A DNA stretch of 29,434 bases, from contig URRX01000003.1 in the NCBI GenBank assembly GCA_900550345.1, forward strand, positions 1 through 29,434. The letters are read 5' to 3'. Numbering within the stretch: position 1 is the first letter of the stretch; the number at the start of each line of letters is the position of its first letter. Below are positions 7,111-15,077 of this stretch, in pieces. The notes beneath the pieces were generated by a model. The model saw only the letters and a list, made by a program, of their open reading frames with translations. It searched no databases and was not told the origin of the DNA. Position numbers and translations under genes: made by a program. This DNA is from an uncultured Anaerococcus sp. Its GTDB lineage: Bacteria; Bacillota; Clostridia; Tissierellales; Peptoniphilaceae.

Positions 7111-7590
7111 ATGTTTAAAATCGGTGATAAAATAGTTTATCCTATGCATGGGGCAGGGATAATAGATTCTGTAGAAATTAAGGAATTTTTAGGCGAAGAA
7201 AAAGAATATTTTATTCTTAAGATGCCTATAGGTAACATGGATATTTCAATTCCAAAATCAAATATTAATAAAATGAATATAAGGGATGTTATATCAAAAG
7301 AAGAAGGAGAGAAAATACTTAAAATTTTAGAAGAAGATCCAGAAGATTTAAACAATAATTGGAATCTAAGGTATAGAGAAAATCAAGAAATTTTAAAAAC
7401 TGGAGACATTTTTAAAATTGCAAATATGGTAAGAGACCTTGTTGCCTTAGACGATGACAAGGGACTTTCAACAACGGAGAAAAAACTCTTAAACAGAGCA
7501 AGAAGAATTATGGCTAGCGAATTAGTTATGTCAGGTTCTTTAGAAAAAGATGACGCTGAAAAAATGATTGACGAATCGATAGGATTATAA
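7111..7590 (+). CDS. CarD/CdnL family transcription factor
   Basis: A 159-residue RNA polymerase-binding regulator. Residues 1-60 form the Tudor-like RNAP-interacting domain (KIGDKIVYPMHGAGIIDSVE and a strand pattern ending at PKSNINKM), homologous to the polymerase-interacting domain of Mfd. Residues about 65-159 form the all-helical C-terminal domain with the characteristic NWNLRYRENQEIL and ALDDDKGLSTTEKKLLNRARRI segments. In mycobacteria and myxobacteria such proteins stabilise open complexes at rRNA promoters. RBS AGGAGG lies 4 bp before the ATG. It begins the block carD-yacL-ispD-ispF and has its own strong promoter. Confidence 0.93.
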   Translation: MFKIGDKIVYPMHGAGIIDSVEIKEFLGEEKEYFILKMPIGNMDISIPKSNINKMNIRDVISKEEGEKILKILEEDPEDLNNNWNLRYRENQEILKTGDIFKIANMVRDLVALDDDKGLSTTEKKLLNRARRIMASELVMSGSLEKDDAEKMIDESIGL

Positions 7591-7610
7591 TCCAATATTA
7601 GGAGAAAAAA

Positions 7611-8711
7611 ATGTTTAATAGAATATTTCGAATTATGTTTTTCGTAATTGGAGCTATTCTAGGCATATCTGTATTTAAATTGGTACTATCTGTTGTGAAT
7701 TTTACAATAGATAGTTCTGTTTTTTTTGTTGCAGCTAATGTCTTAGTAGCTTTATTATTTGCGATATTATTTTATTTTTTATCAGGATTTATTTATAAAA
7801 TGCTGGAAGATGTGTTTATGAAATTGGAAAAATATTTGGAGGATTTGCCCCCATTAAGTGTTGCTGTTGGAATAAGCGGAGTAATTGTAAGTTTAATTTT
7901 AGCATTTCTTGTAACCAGACCACTAAGCTCTTTATCATTACCACTTGTTGGTAATTCAATTTTTGTGCTATTATCTATTATTATTTATTTGGGCTTTGGA
8001 CTTTTGGGTTGGAGGATTGCATCAAAATATCCAGACAAGTACCCTCAAATATTTCAAAAGGTAAAAGAGGTAAAAATACAAAATAGAAAAGAAAGTAAAA
8101 AGAATTTAGATAAGGATTACTCCTCAAAATTAATTGATACATCTGTATTAATTGATGGAAGAATTTTGGATATTATAAAGATAAATTTTATTGAAGGAAA
8201 GCTTATAATACCAGAATTTGTTCTAGAAGAACTTCAACACATAGCAGATAGTCCAGACGATTTAAAAAGAGAAAGAGGCAGACGTGGACTTGATGTTGTA
8301 AAAGAGATTAAAAAAAATAAGGAAATAAACTTAGAAATAAGTGATATAGATTATCCAAAAATAAAAGAAGTTGATTCAAAATTATTAAAATATGCTCAGG
8401 ATACGGGGGCAAAAATATTTACCAACGACTACAATTTAAATAAAGTTGCAGATGTACAAGGGATTACAGTACTAAATATAAATGATTTAGCAAATGCTAT
8501 GAAAACAAAAGTTCTTCCAGGAGAGCTTATGGAAATTGAAGTTATAAAAGAAGGAAAATCTAGAAACCAAGGAGTTGGGTATCTTGAAGATGGAACTATG
8601 GTTGTAGTTGAAGATGGAAAAGATTTAATTGGAGAGAAAATAAATACAACAGTAACAAGTGTTTTACAAACATCTGCAGGAAAAATGATTTTTGTAAAGG
8701 CGAAGGAATAG
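7611..8711 (+). CDS. PIN/TRAM domain membrane protein (YacL family)
   Basis: A 366-residue membrane-anchored putative ribonuclease. Four helices cover about residues 5-27, 36-62, 83-103 and 114-134. The PIN nuclease domain spans about 173-290, with acidic residues D176 and D182 (IDTSVLIDGRI), E206 (PEFVLEELQ), D256 and D273 (TNDYNLN). A TRAM domain (about 303-363) follows, containing KSRNQGVGYLEDGTMVVVEDG. The order TM-PIN-TRAM and placement before ispD-ispF match Bacillus yacL. RBS AGGAG precedes the ATG. The substrate is unknown. The N-terminal part differs from neighbours only in being hydrophobic. Confidence 0.9.
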   Translation: MFNRIFRIMFFVIGAILGISVFKLVLSVVNFTIDSSVFFVAANVLVALLFAILFYFLSGFIYKMLEDVFMKLEKYLEDLPPLSVAVGISGVIVSLILAFLVTRPLSSLSLPLVGNSIFVLLSIIIYLGFGLLGWRIASKYPDKYPQIFQKVKEVKIQNRKESKKNLDKDYSSKLIDTSVLIDGRILDIIKINFIEGKLIIPEFVLEELQHIADSPDDLKRERGRRGLDVVKEIKKNKEINLEISDIDYPKIKEVDSKLLKYAQDTGAKIFTNDYNLNKVADVQGITVLNINDLANAMKTKVLPGELMEIEVIKEGKSRNQGVGYLEDGTMVVVEDGKDLIGEKINTTVTSVLQTSAGKMIFVKAKE

Positions 8712-8712
8712 T

Positions 8713-9402
8713 ATGATAGATGGGAAAAAAATATCAGCAGTAATTACAGCAGCAGGTAATGGACTTAGGATGAAATCAGATAGGGCCAAACCTTACATAG
8801 AATTAAAAGGAAAAAAAATTCTTGAAATATGTCTTGATACAATAGTATCCTTAGAAGAAATCGACCAAATAATTGTAGTAATTAGAAAAGATGATGAAAA
8901 CTATTTAAAAGATATTATCAAAAAATACGATAAAAAAATATCTTATGTATTTGGCAAACAAACAAGAGAACTATCAACCTATGAAGGCTTAAAAGCTGTA
9001 GATAAAAATTCTAAATTGGTCTTAACTCATGATGGGGTAAGACCTTTTGCAAGTAAAGAATTATTTGAAAAAGTAATAGAAAATTCAAAAGAATATAAGG
9101 CAGTAATAAGTGCTGTAAAATCAAAAGATACGGTAAAAATTGTAGACAAAGATTTATTAGTGAAAAACACACCACTTAGAAAAGAAGTCTATAATGTTCA
9201 AACACCTCAAGCTTTTGATAAAGAACTAATTTTATCTTATTATAAAAAATATATACAAAGTGATTTTACAATTACAGATGATAGCCAACTTTTTGAAATC
9301 TTTAGTGAAGAAAAAATAAAAGTGGTTGAAGGTGAATACTCAAATATAAAAATGACAACACCAGAAGATTTGATATTTGCTAGAGGATTTTTGGAGGATT
9401 AG
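8713..9402 (+). CDS. ispD: 2-C-methyl-D-erythritol 4-phosphate cytidylyltransferase
   Basis: A 229-residue cytosolic enzyme of the MEP isoprenoid pathway that transfers CMP from CTP to methylerythritol phosphate. The nucleotide-binding loop AAGNGLRMKSDRAKPY (about 13-28) holds the catalytic Arg and Lys. THDGVRPF (about 100-107) and the IKMTTPEDL segment near the C terminus are family hallmarks. It begins one base after the yacL stop and ends immediately before the ispF ATG, so the three are co-transcribed. The length is normal for the family. Confidence 0.95.
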   Translation: MIDGKKISAVITAAGNGLRMKSDRAKPYIELKGKKILEICLDTIVSLEEIDQIIVVIRKDDENYLKDIIKKYDKKISYVFGKQTRELSTYEGLKAVDKNSKLVLTHDGVRPFASKELFEKVIENSKEYKAVISAVKSKDTVKIVDKDLLVKNTPLRKEVYNVQTPQAFDKELILSYYKKYIQSDFTITDDSQLFEIFSEEKIKVVEGEYSNIKMTTPEDLIFARGFLED

Positions 9403-9879
9403 ATGAGAATTGGATTAGGATATGATGTTCACAAATTAGTAGAAAATAGAAAATTAATCCTTGGTGGAGTAGAATTTCAATATGAAAAGGGACTTTTAGG
9501 TCATTCTGATGCAGATGTTTTGGTTCATGCCATAATGGATGCAATTCTTGGCGCCTTAAATCTTCCAGATATTGGAAATTTGTTTCCAGATACAGATGAT
9601 GAATATAAAGACATATATTCTATAAAACTTCTCGATAGGGTAGTAGAATTAATGGAAGAAAAATCCTATAAAATTGGAAATTTAGATACGGTAATAATTT
9701 GTGAAATGCCCAAAATTGCACCAAAAAGAGAAGAAATTCAAAAAAAATTGGCAAAGCATTTAAAAACAGATATAGAAAATGTATCAATAAAAGCATCAAC
9801 CTCAGAAAAATTATCTTTCACAGGGCGTGGAGAAGGAATTGAGGCAAGAGCTGTAGTTTTATTAGAAAAAATAGATTAA
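9403..9879 (+). CDS. ispF: 2-C-methyl-D-erythritol 2,4-cyclodiphosphate synthase
   Basis: A 158-residue trimeric zinc enzyme that cyclises CDP-methylerythritol 2-phosphate with release of CMP. Zinc ligands are D8, H10 (GYDVHKL) and H42 (LGHSDADVLVHAI). The flexible loop with PDIGNLFPDTDD and the C-terminal STSEKLSFTGRGEGIEARA, which binds the cytidine part, are present. The ATG directly follows the ispD stop, and GGAGG at 9393-9397 within the ispD 3' end serves as RBS. With ispD this shows the MEP pathway is used. Confidence 0.96.
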   Translation: MRIGLGYDVHKLVENRKLILGGVEFQYEKGLLGHSDADVLVHAIMDAILGALNLPDIGNLFPDTDDEYKDIYSIKLLDRVVELMEEKSYKIGNLDTVIICEMPKIAPKREEIQKKLAKHLKTDIENVSIKASTSEKLSFTGRGEGIEARAVVLLEKID

Positions 9880-9905
9880 GAATATAAATTTGAAACTATT
9901 TAAGG

Positions 9906-9911
9906 TATAAT
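9906..9911 (+). promoter_or_regulatory. Probable -10 box for metK
   Basis: A perfect TATAAT lies 25 bp before the metK ATG. No good -35 sits 16-18 bp upstream (the nearest, TTGAAA at 9890-9895, is only 10 bp away). There is no room for a SAM riboswitch between ispF and metK. Confidence 0.4.
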
Positions 9912-9935
9912 CATCCTTAAACGAAGGGAGTTAAA

Positions 9936-11105
9936 ATGAAAAAATTATTTACTTCAGAATCAGTTACAGAAGGACATCCAGATAAGGTTTGTGATCAAAT
10001 ATCTGATGCCATATTAGATGAATGTTTAAAACAAGATAAAAATTCAAGGGTAGCTTGTGAATGTATAACAACAACAGGACTTGTCATGGTTGTTGGAGAA
10101 ATTTCTACAAATGCTTATGCACCAATAGAAAATATTGCTAGAGAAACAATAAAAGAAATAGGATACGATGATCCAAAATTAGGATTTGATTATCAAAATG
10201 TAGCAGTTTTGACATCTCTTATAGAACAATCACCTGATATTGCCCAAGGTGTTGATGATTCTATGGATTTTAAATCAACAAATGATAAATATGACAAAAT
10301 TGGAGCAGGCGATCAAGGAATGGTATTTGGATATGCGGATGATGAAACAGAAGAATATCTTCCACTATCAGTTGTTTATGCTCAAAAACTTGCTCAAAGA
10401 TTAACTTATGTAAGAAAAGAAAAAATTCTTAACTATTTAAGACCAGATGGCAAAAGCCAAGTTACAGTTGAATATGAAGATGGAGTTTTAAAAAGAGTAG
10501 ACTCAATTGTTATTTCAACTCAACACTCAGAAGATGTAAGTCTTGAACAAATTAAAAAAGATATTATAGAAAAAGTAATCAAAGAAGTAATAGATCCAAA
10601 ATACATCGATGATGATACAAAATATTATATAAATCCAACAGGAAAATTTGTAGTTGGTGGTCCAAAAGGAGATTCTGGACTTACAGGAAGAAAAATAATT
10701 GTAGATGCTTACGGTGGATATTCAAAATCTGGTGGTGGAGCATTTTCTGGAAAAGATGCTACAAAAGTTGATAGATCAGCAGCTTATATGGCAAGATATG
10801 CGGCAAAAAATATGGTTGCAGCTGGCCTTTGCAAAAAATGTGAAATAGGAGTAGCTTACGCAATAGGAGTTGCAAAACCACTTTCAATTTATGTAGATAG
10901 TTTTGGAACTGGAAAATATGAAGACGAAAAATTATCAGAAATTGTAAAAGAAGTATTTGATTTTAGACCTCAAGCAATAATTGATAAACTAGATTTACAA
11001 AGACCAATTTTCAAAAAAACAGCAGCTTACGGACATTTTGGAAGAAATGACCAAGATTTTACTTGGGAAAAATTAGACCAAGTTGATAAATTAAAAAATA
11101 AATAG
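9936..11105 (+). CDS. metK: S-adenosylmethionine synthetase
   Basis: A 389-residue cytosolic tetrameric enzyme making S-adenosylmethionine from ATP and methionine. Visible signatures are TSESVTEGHPDKVCDQISDA near the N terminus, the GAGDQGMVFGYA motif (about 122-133), the P-loop-like GGGAFSGKDATKVDRSAAY (about 266-284) and ATP-binding GGPKGDSGLTGRK. The length is normal. RBS AGGGAG lies before the ATG. mreB begins 8 bp after the stop, so metK, mreB and gpmA probably form one transcript. No S-box lies upstream. Confidence 0.97.
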   Translation: MKKLFTSESVTEGHPDKVCDQISDAILDECLKQDKNSRVACECITTTGLVMVVGEISTNAYAPIENIARETIKEIGYDDPKLGFDYQNVAVLTSLIEQSPDIAQGVDDSMDFKSTNDKYDKIGAGDQGMVFGYADDETEEYLPLSVVYAQKLAQRLTYVRKEKILNYLRPDGKSQVTVEYEDGVLKRVDSIVISTQHSEDVSLEQIKKDIIEKVIKEVIDPKYIDDDTKYYINPTGKFVVGGPKGDSGLTGRKIIVDAYGGYSKSGGGAFSGKDATKVDRSAAYMARYAAKNMVAAGLCKKCEIGVAYAIGVAKPLSIYVDSFGTGKYEDEKLSEIVKEVFDFRPQAIIDKLDLQRPIFKKTAAYGHFGRNDQDFTWEKLDQVDKLKNK

Positions 11106-11113
11106 GAGAGGCC

Positions 11114-12163
11114 ATGTCAAGGTTTAGAAAAAGTGTTGCAATAGATTTAGGAACAGCCTCAGTCCTAGTTTTCGTTGAAGATAAGGGAATTTGTTTAGAA
11201 GAACCTTCAGTAATAGCAAAAGACACTCTTACTGGAAAAATACTTTCAGTTGGAAAGGATGCAAAAAAAATTTTGGGAAGAACTCCTGGAAATGTAATTG
11301 CTCTAAAGCCATTAAAAGACGGGGTAATTGCTGATTTTAATGCAACAGAAGAAATGCTTAAATATTTTTTGAAAAAATCTTTAGATAAATCCTTTTTCAA
11401 ACCAGATCTTTTAATTTGTGTGCCAAGTAAGGCTACTCAAATTGAAAAAAGAGCTGTACTTCAAGCTGCTGAAAATGCAGGAGCACATAGAGTCTATTTA
11501 ATTGATGAACCTCTTGCTGCAGCAATAGGTGCAGATATAGATATTACAGATGAAAAGGGAAATATGGTTATAGATATTGGAGGAGGAACTTCTGATATAG
11601 CTGTAGTTTCTATGGGACAAATTGTAACTAGTGATTCAATAGAGATTTCTGGAGATACTTTTGACAATGATATAAAAGATCATATTAGAAAAAGATATAG
11701 GATGCTAATTGGAGAATCTAGTGCTGAGAAAATAAAAATAAAAGCACAAGAAACTGAAATTACAGACTCAATTGAAGTTGTAGGAAGACTAATAGAAGAT
11801 GGGCTTCCATCAAGAATTTATATTCCAGTAGAAGAAATATATGCTTGTTTACTTCCATCAATTGATAAAATTGTAAATGGAATAAAAAATGTTTTGGAAC
11901 AAACACCACCAGAACTAGCTGCAGATTTATACGAAAGAGGTATATTCTTAACAGGTGGAGGAGCGTTAACTTTGGGTCTTTCAAAAAGAATAAATGAAAG
12001 GCTACAAATTGGTGTAAAAATTGCAGAAGAACCTAAAGAGTGTGTAATAAAAGGAACTGCAAGTGCCCTCACATGGATTGACAATATTGATGAAGAAAAG
12101 AATGAGTCAATGAAAGCCAAGCAAAAACAGCTTGAAAAAAAGGAAAAAATGAGGAGAAGATAA
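11114..12163 (+). CDS. mreB: Rod shape-determining protein MreB-like actin homologue
   Basis: A 349-residue bacterial actin. The ATPase fold signatures are phosphate-1 (AIDLGTASVLVFV, about 9-21), phosphate-2 (VIDIGGGTSDIAVV, about 152-165) and the adenosine motif (FLTGGGALTLGL, about 275-286). It forms membrane-associated filaments that guide side-wall peptidoglycan synthesis. The C terminus is extended by a charged tail rich in Lys and Glu (from about 325 to 349) that usual MreB lacks. mreC and mreD are not adjacent, so it resembles the lone Mbl/MreBH type. RBS AGGAGAGG precedes the ATG, and the stop overlaps the gpmA ATG. Confidence 0.92.
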   Translation: MSRFRKSVAIDLGTASVLVFVEDKGICLEEPSVIAKDTLTGKILSVGKDAKKILGRTPGNVIALKPLKDGVIADFNATEEMLKYFLKKSLDKSFFKPDLLICVPSKATQIEKRAVLQAAENAGAHRVYLIDEPLAAAIGADIDITDEKGNMVIDIGGGTSDIAVVSMGQIVTSDSIEISGDTFDNDIKDHIRKRYRMLIGESSAEKIKIKAQETEITDSIEVVGRLIEDGLPSRIYIPVEEIYACLLPSIDKIVNGIKNVLEQTPPELAADLYERGIFLTGGGALTLGLSKRINERLQIGVKIAEEPKECVIKGTASALTWIDNIDEEKNESMKAKQKQLEKKEKMRRR

Positions 12164-12852
12164 TGACAAAAAAATTAGTTTTCGTAAGACATGGACAAAG
12201 TGAATGGAATCTTGCCAATAAATTTACAGGTTGGGTAGATGTTGATTTATCAGAAAAAGGAGTAGAAGAAGCAAAAGAAGCTGGAAGAAAAATAAAAGAA
12301 GCTGGAATTAAATTTGATGTTGCTTATACATCAATTTTAAAAAGAGCTATCAAAACTTGTAACTTTGCTCTAGAATATTCTGACCAATTATTTGTTCCAC
12401 AAGTAAAATCATGGAGATTAAATGAACGTCACTATGGAGCACTTCAAGGATTAAACAAAAAAGAAACAGCAGAAAAATATGGAGATGAACAAGTTCATAT
12501 TTGGAGAAGATCATATGATACACTTCCACCAGCTTTATCAGAAGAAGATGCAAAACAACAAGCAAACCAAGATAGATTTAAAGAATTTCCAAAAGAAATA
12601 ATCCCAGTAGCTGAAAATTTAAAAGTAACACTAGAAAGATGTCTTCCATTCTATACAGATAACATTGCAAAAGATTTATTAGATGGAAAAACAGTTTTAG
12701 TTGCAGCACACGGAAATTCCCTAAGAGCTATGGCAAAACACTTAGAAAAAATATCTGATGACGATATAATGGACTTAGAAATTCCAACAGGAAAACCACT
12801 AGTTTACGAATTAGATGATGAACTAAATGTAGTAGAAAAATATTATTTATAA
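12163..12852 (+). CDS. gpmA: 2,3-bisphosphoglycerate-dependent phosphoglycerate mutase
   Basis: A 229-residue glycolytic enzyme interconverting 3- and 2-phosphoglycerate. The phosphohistidine motif VRHGQSEWN (H10), the catalytic ERHYGALQG (E88, about 88-96), R61 in the KRAIKT segment and the second histidine motif AAHGNSLRAM (about 181-190) are all present. The length matches the cofactor-dependent family. It overlaps mreB by one base (TAATG) and is followed by a terminator, so it ends the metK-mreB-gpmA unit. Confidence 0.96.
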   Translation: MTKKLVFVRHGQSEWNLANKFTGWVDVDLSEKGVEEAKEAGRKIKEAGIKFDVAYTSILKRAIKTCNFALEYSDQLFVPQVKSWRLNERHYGALQGLNKKETAEKYGDEQVHIWRRSYDTLPPALSEEDAKQQANQDRFKEFPKEIIPVAENLKVTLERCLPFYTDNIAKDLLDGKTVLVAAHGNSLRAMAKHLEKISDDDIMDLEIPTGKPLVYELDDELNVVEKYYL

Positions 12853-12865
12853 AAAAATATAAAAT

Positions 12866-12900
12866 CCTTAAAACTTTTTGTTTTAAGGCTCTTTTTCTTT
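12866..12900 (+). terminator. Intrinsic terminator after gpmA
   Basis: CCTTAAAAC (12866-12874) pairs perfectly with GTTTTAAGG (12880-12888) around a 5-nt loop. A T-rich tract (CTCTTTTTCTTT) follows. Confidence 0.88.
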
Positions 12901-12910
12901 ATGAAAATAA

Positions 12911-12937
12911 TAGACATTATCAATTGCCGAGTATAAT
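12911..12937 (+). promoter_or_regulatory. Probable promoter of the DUF438/hemerythrin gene
   Basis: A perfect -10 box TATAAT (12932-12937) lies 15 bp after TAGACA (12911-12916). The spacer is slightly short. The RBS begins only 5 bp after the -10, so the leader is very short. Confidence 0.5.
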
Positions 12938-12953
12938 AATAGTGGAGGATATT

Positions 12954-14318
12954 ATGACTAAAAAAATTGATATTAATAAGGATATTTATGATTTGGTTAA
13001 TCATGATGATAAATTGAAAGAAGATCTTATAGGTCTTGGTTTTAAAAATCTTTCTAATTCTCTTATGCTTAAAACTATAGGCAAGAAAATGTCTATTAGA
13101 CGCGGGGCAAAGATGGTTGGAATTGATAATGTTGAGAAAAAATTAGAAGATTTGGGTTATGAAATTGTTAACTCTTATGATGATTTAGAGGTCAAAAATA
13201 GAAGAGGACTCATTAAATCTTATGTAAAAAGATTGTCAGAAGGGGAAGATCTTGAAAGTGTTAGAAAGGATTTTGTAAAAAATTTCGAAAATGTTTCATC
13301 TTCTGAAATTATGGATGCTGAAGAGGCTCTTCTTGAAGGAGGAGTTGATAGGGCTGATGTTCAAAGACTTTGTGATGTTCATTCTTCACTTTTTCATGGA
13401 AAAACTGAAAGTGAAGATGGAAAAGATTTGAAATTAATAAATATTTCTGGACATCCTCTTAGATTTTTCTTTTTGGAAAATGAAAAAATAAAAGAGCTTA
13501 TAGATTCAGGAGAAAACAGTCAAGATTTGGAAAAGATTAAGGATATTTCCAATAAAATTACTTCCCATTATAGGAAAAAGGGGGATTTGATATATCCTTT
13601 GTTAAAGGAAAATTATAAAAAGCCAGGTCCATCTGAAATTATGTGGGGCGTGGATATAGAAATTTCTAAAAATTTCAAAAAAGCTTTCAAAAAATCTGAT
13701 TTTGATGAGATCAAAAAGGTATTTGAAAGAGTAAGGGAGATGACTTATAAGGAAGAAAATATCTTGTTTCCTTTGATGGAAGATGTAATTTCTAATAAAG
13801 ATTTTTTAGGTCTTTATGAGGATTTGAAAGCTTATCCTGATGATATAATCAAAAAAGAGATTTGGGATGAGAGAGAAAATCTTAAAGATGAAACAAATTC
13901 TGAGGATGGATATATTAATTTTTCTAAAGGAAAGATGAAAATCGATGAACTTGAGGCCCTTCTAGATACTTTAGAAATTGAGATAACTTTTGTTGATAAA
14001 AATGATATAAATTCTTATTATAATGACATAAAAGGTGAAAAGATTTTTAAAAGGGCAAAAACATCCTTGGGCAGGGAAGTTTATTCATGTCATCCACCCA
14101 AAGTTGAGCCAATTGTAAGAAGGCTTATTGGTGAATTTAAAGAAGGAAGCAAGGATAAATTTCAAATTATAAAAAACATAAAAGGCCACGACCACGCAGT
14201 GACCTATTATGCAGTTAGGGATAAAAACGAAAATTATTTGGGAGTTTTGGAAACTGTCCAAGACCTTTCTTTCTACAAATCTTATCTTGAAATTTGGGAT
14301 AAGGCTAAGAAGAAATAA
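12954..14318 (+). CDS. DUF438 / hemerythrin / PAS domain protein
   Basis: A 454-residue multi-domain protein. Residues about 5-62 match the DUF1858 fold (DIYDLVNHDDKLKEDLIGLGF, then a helix-turn around MSIRRGAKMVGID). Residues about 75-145 form the DUF438 helical region. Residues about 150-300 hold a hemerythrin-like bundle with HPLRFFFLEN, SHYRKKGDLIYPLL and YKEENILFPLM. Residues about 330-450 form a PAS-like domain with GREVYSCHPPK, as in other DUF438 proteins. The ATG at 12954 was chosen because TGGAGGA is at 12942-12948; an earlier in-frame TTG overlaps the -10 box. Relatives are thought to bind iron or heme and sense oxygen, NO or redox state. A single gene; targets unknown. Confidence 0.88.
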   Translation: MTKKIDINKDIYDLVNHDDKLKEDLIGLGFKNLSNSLMLKTIGKKMSIRRGAKMVGIDNVEKKLEDLGYEIVNSYDDLEVKNRRGLIKSYVKRLSEGEDLESVRKDFVKNFENVSSSEIMDAEEALLEGGVDRADVQRLCDVHSSLFHGKTESEDGKDLKLINISGHPLRFFFLENEKIKELIDSGENSQDLEKIKDISNKITSHYRKKGDLIYPLLKENYKKPGPSEIMWGVDIEISKNFKKAFKKSDFDEIKKVFERVREMTYKEENILFPLMEDVISNKDFLGLYEDLKAYPDDIIKKEIWDERENLKDETNSEDGYINFSKGKMKIDELEALLDTLEIEITFVDKNDINSYYNDIKGEKIFKRAKTSLGREVYSCHPPKVEPIVRRLIGEFKEGSKDKFQIIKNIKGHDHAVTYYAVRDKNENYLGVLETVQDLSFYKSYLEIWDKAKKK

Positions 14319-14321
14319 AAA

Positions 14322-14360
14322 AAAGACTTTTAATCTTTTAAATAGATTAAAGGTCTTTTT
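14322..14360. terminator. Bidirectional terminator between the DUF438 gene and the XRE-cupin gene
   Basis: A 15-bp stem, AAAGACTTTTAATCT (14322-14336) with AGATTAAAGGTCTTT (14344-14358), contains one G-U pair and a 7-nt loop. T tracts lie on both sides. Confidence 0.88.
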
Positions 14361-14363
14361 TAT

Positions 14364-14960
14364 TTAAAATATAGGTGGACTAATAGCGAATATAATCGCA
14401 CATTCACTTTTTGTTGGATTTTTCCATCTATGTTTTGTTCCACTTGGAATTCTTACGGAATCTCCTGTATTAAGCAAATAGGTTTCTGCTTCTAACATTA
14501 ATTCTATTTTTCCAAGTGAGCAAACCGCAACTTCTTCACCTTTGTGAGTGTTAAAATCATCTGAATTATATTGAAAAGCTGAAAGTTTCATTTCACAAAG
14601 CTGCACATCGCCTTTCATATCTGGACTTAAAAGATCATAACTTAATTGGTATTCGTCCGAATCAGATCTTCCACTTGTAATTCTTATTCTATTTTCTTTT
14701 TTTACAAGCATAGCTGCTTCTTCGTTTTCTTCTTCAAGTAAAGTAAACATAGAAACATCTAAATGTTTTGAAATTAATTTTAATGTATTTAAAGAAGGAT
14801 TTGCTTTTCCACTTTCTATTTGGCTAAGCATGGATGGGGAAACGTCAATTTCATTTGCTAAATCCTTGAGTGATAATTTTTTTATATTTCTAAATTTTTT
14901 TATATTTGATCCTAATTTATCTATTTTAATCACCCTTTCTATTTTTAATCGCTTAATCAT
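14364..14960 (-). CDS. XRE-family HTH regulator with C-terminal cupin domain
   Basis: A protein of up to 198 residues. An XRE helix-turn-helix spans about 16-74 (GSNIKKFRNIKKLSLKDLA, then VSPSMLSQIESGKANPSL). A cupin_2 domain covers about 112-195, with HKGEEVAVCSLGKIELML and the RIPSGTKHRWKNP strand. Such regulators bind a small ligand in the cupin and control adjacent metabolic genes. It is divergent from dsdA, so it is the probable regulator of the D-serine genes. The start is uncertain: the first ATG (14958-14960) overlaps the sequence TATAATG, which looks like an extended -10 box, while GTG at 14931-14933 has AAAGG directly before it. Neither has a well-spaced RBS. Confidence 0.85.
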   Translation of the reverse strand: MIKRLKIERVIKIDKLGSNIKKFRNIKKLSLKDLANEIDVSPSMLSQIESGKANPSLNTLKLISKHLDVSMFTLLEEENEEAAMLVKKENRIRITSGRSDSDEYQLSYDLLSPDMKGDVQLCEMKLSAFQYNSDDFNTHKGEEVAVCSLGKIELMLEAETYLLNTGDSVRIPSGTKHRWKNPTKSECAIIFAISPPIF

Positions 14961-15000
14961 TATACCATATACTTTTAATTAATTTTATTTTCATAAAAAG

Positions 15001-15028
15001 TTGACAATGTTTTCATATGTGATAGAAT
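15001..15028 (+). promoter_or_regulatory. Promoter of dsdA-gntP, with flanking direct repeats
   Basis: A perfect -35 box TTGACA (15001-15006) and -10 box TAGAAT (15023-15028) are separated by 16 bp, with an extended -10 TGA. The octamer TTTTCATA occurs at 14988-14995 and 15010-15017, on either side of the -35, at a spacing of 22 bp, about two helical turns. These may be regulator sites. The leader to the ATG is about 45 nt of A/T repeats. Confidence 0.7.
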
Positions 15029-15077
15029 TAAATTAAATTAAATATAATTAAATATAATTTAATAAACGGAGGGGAAA

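Noticed and set aside
9880..9935. Possible SAM riboswitch before metK
   Set aside because: The gap is only 56 bp and contains none of the S-box core motifs.
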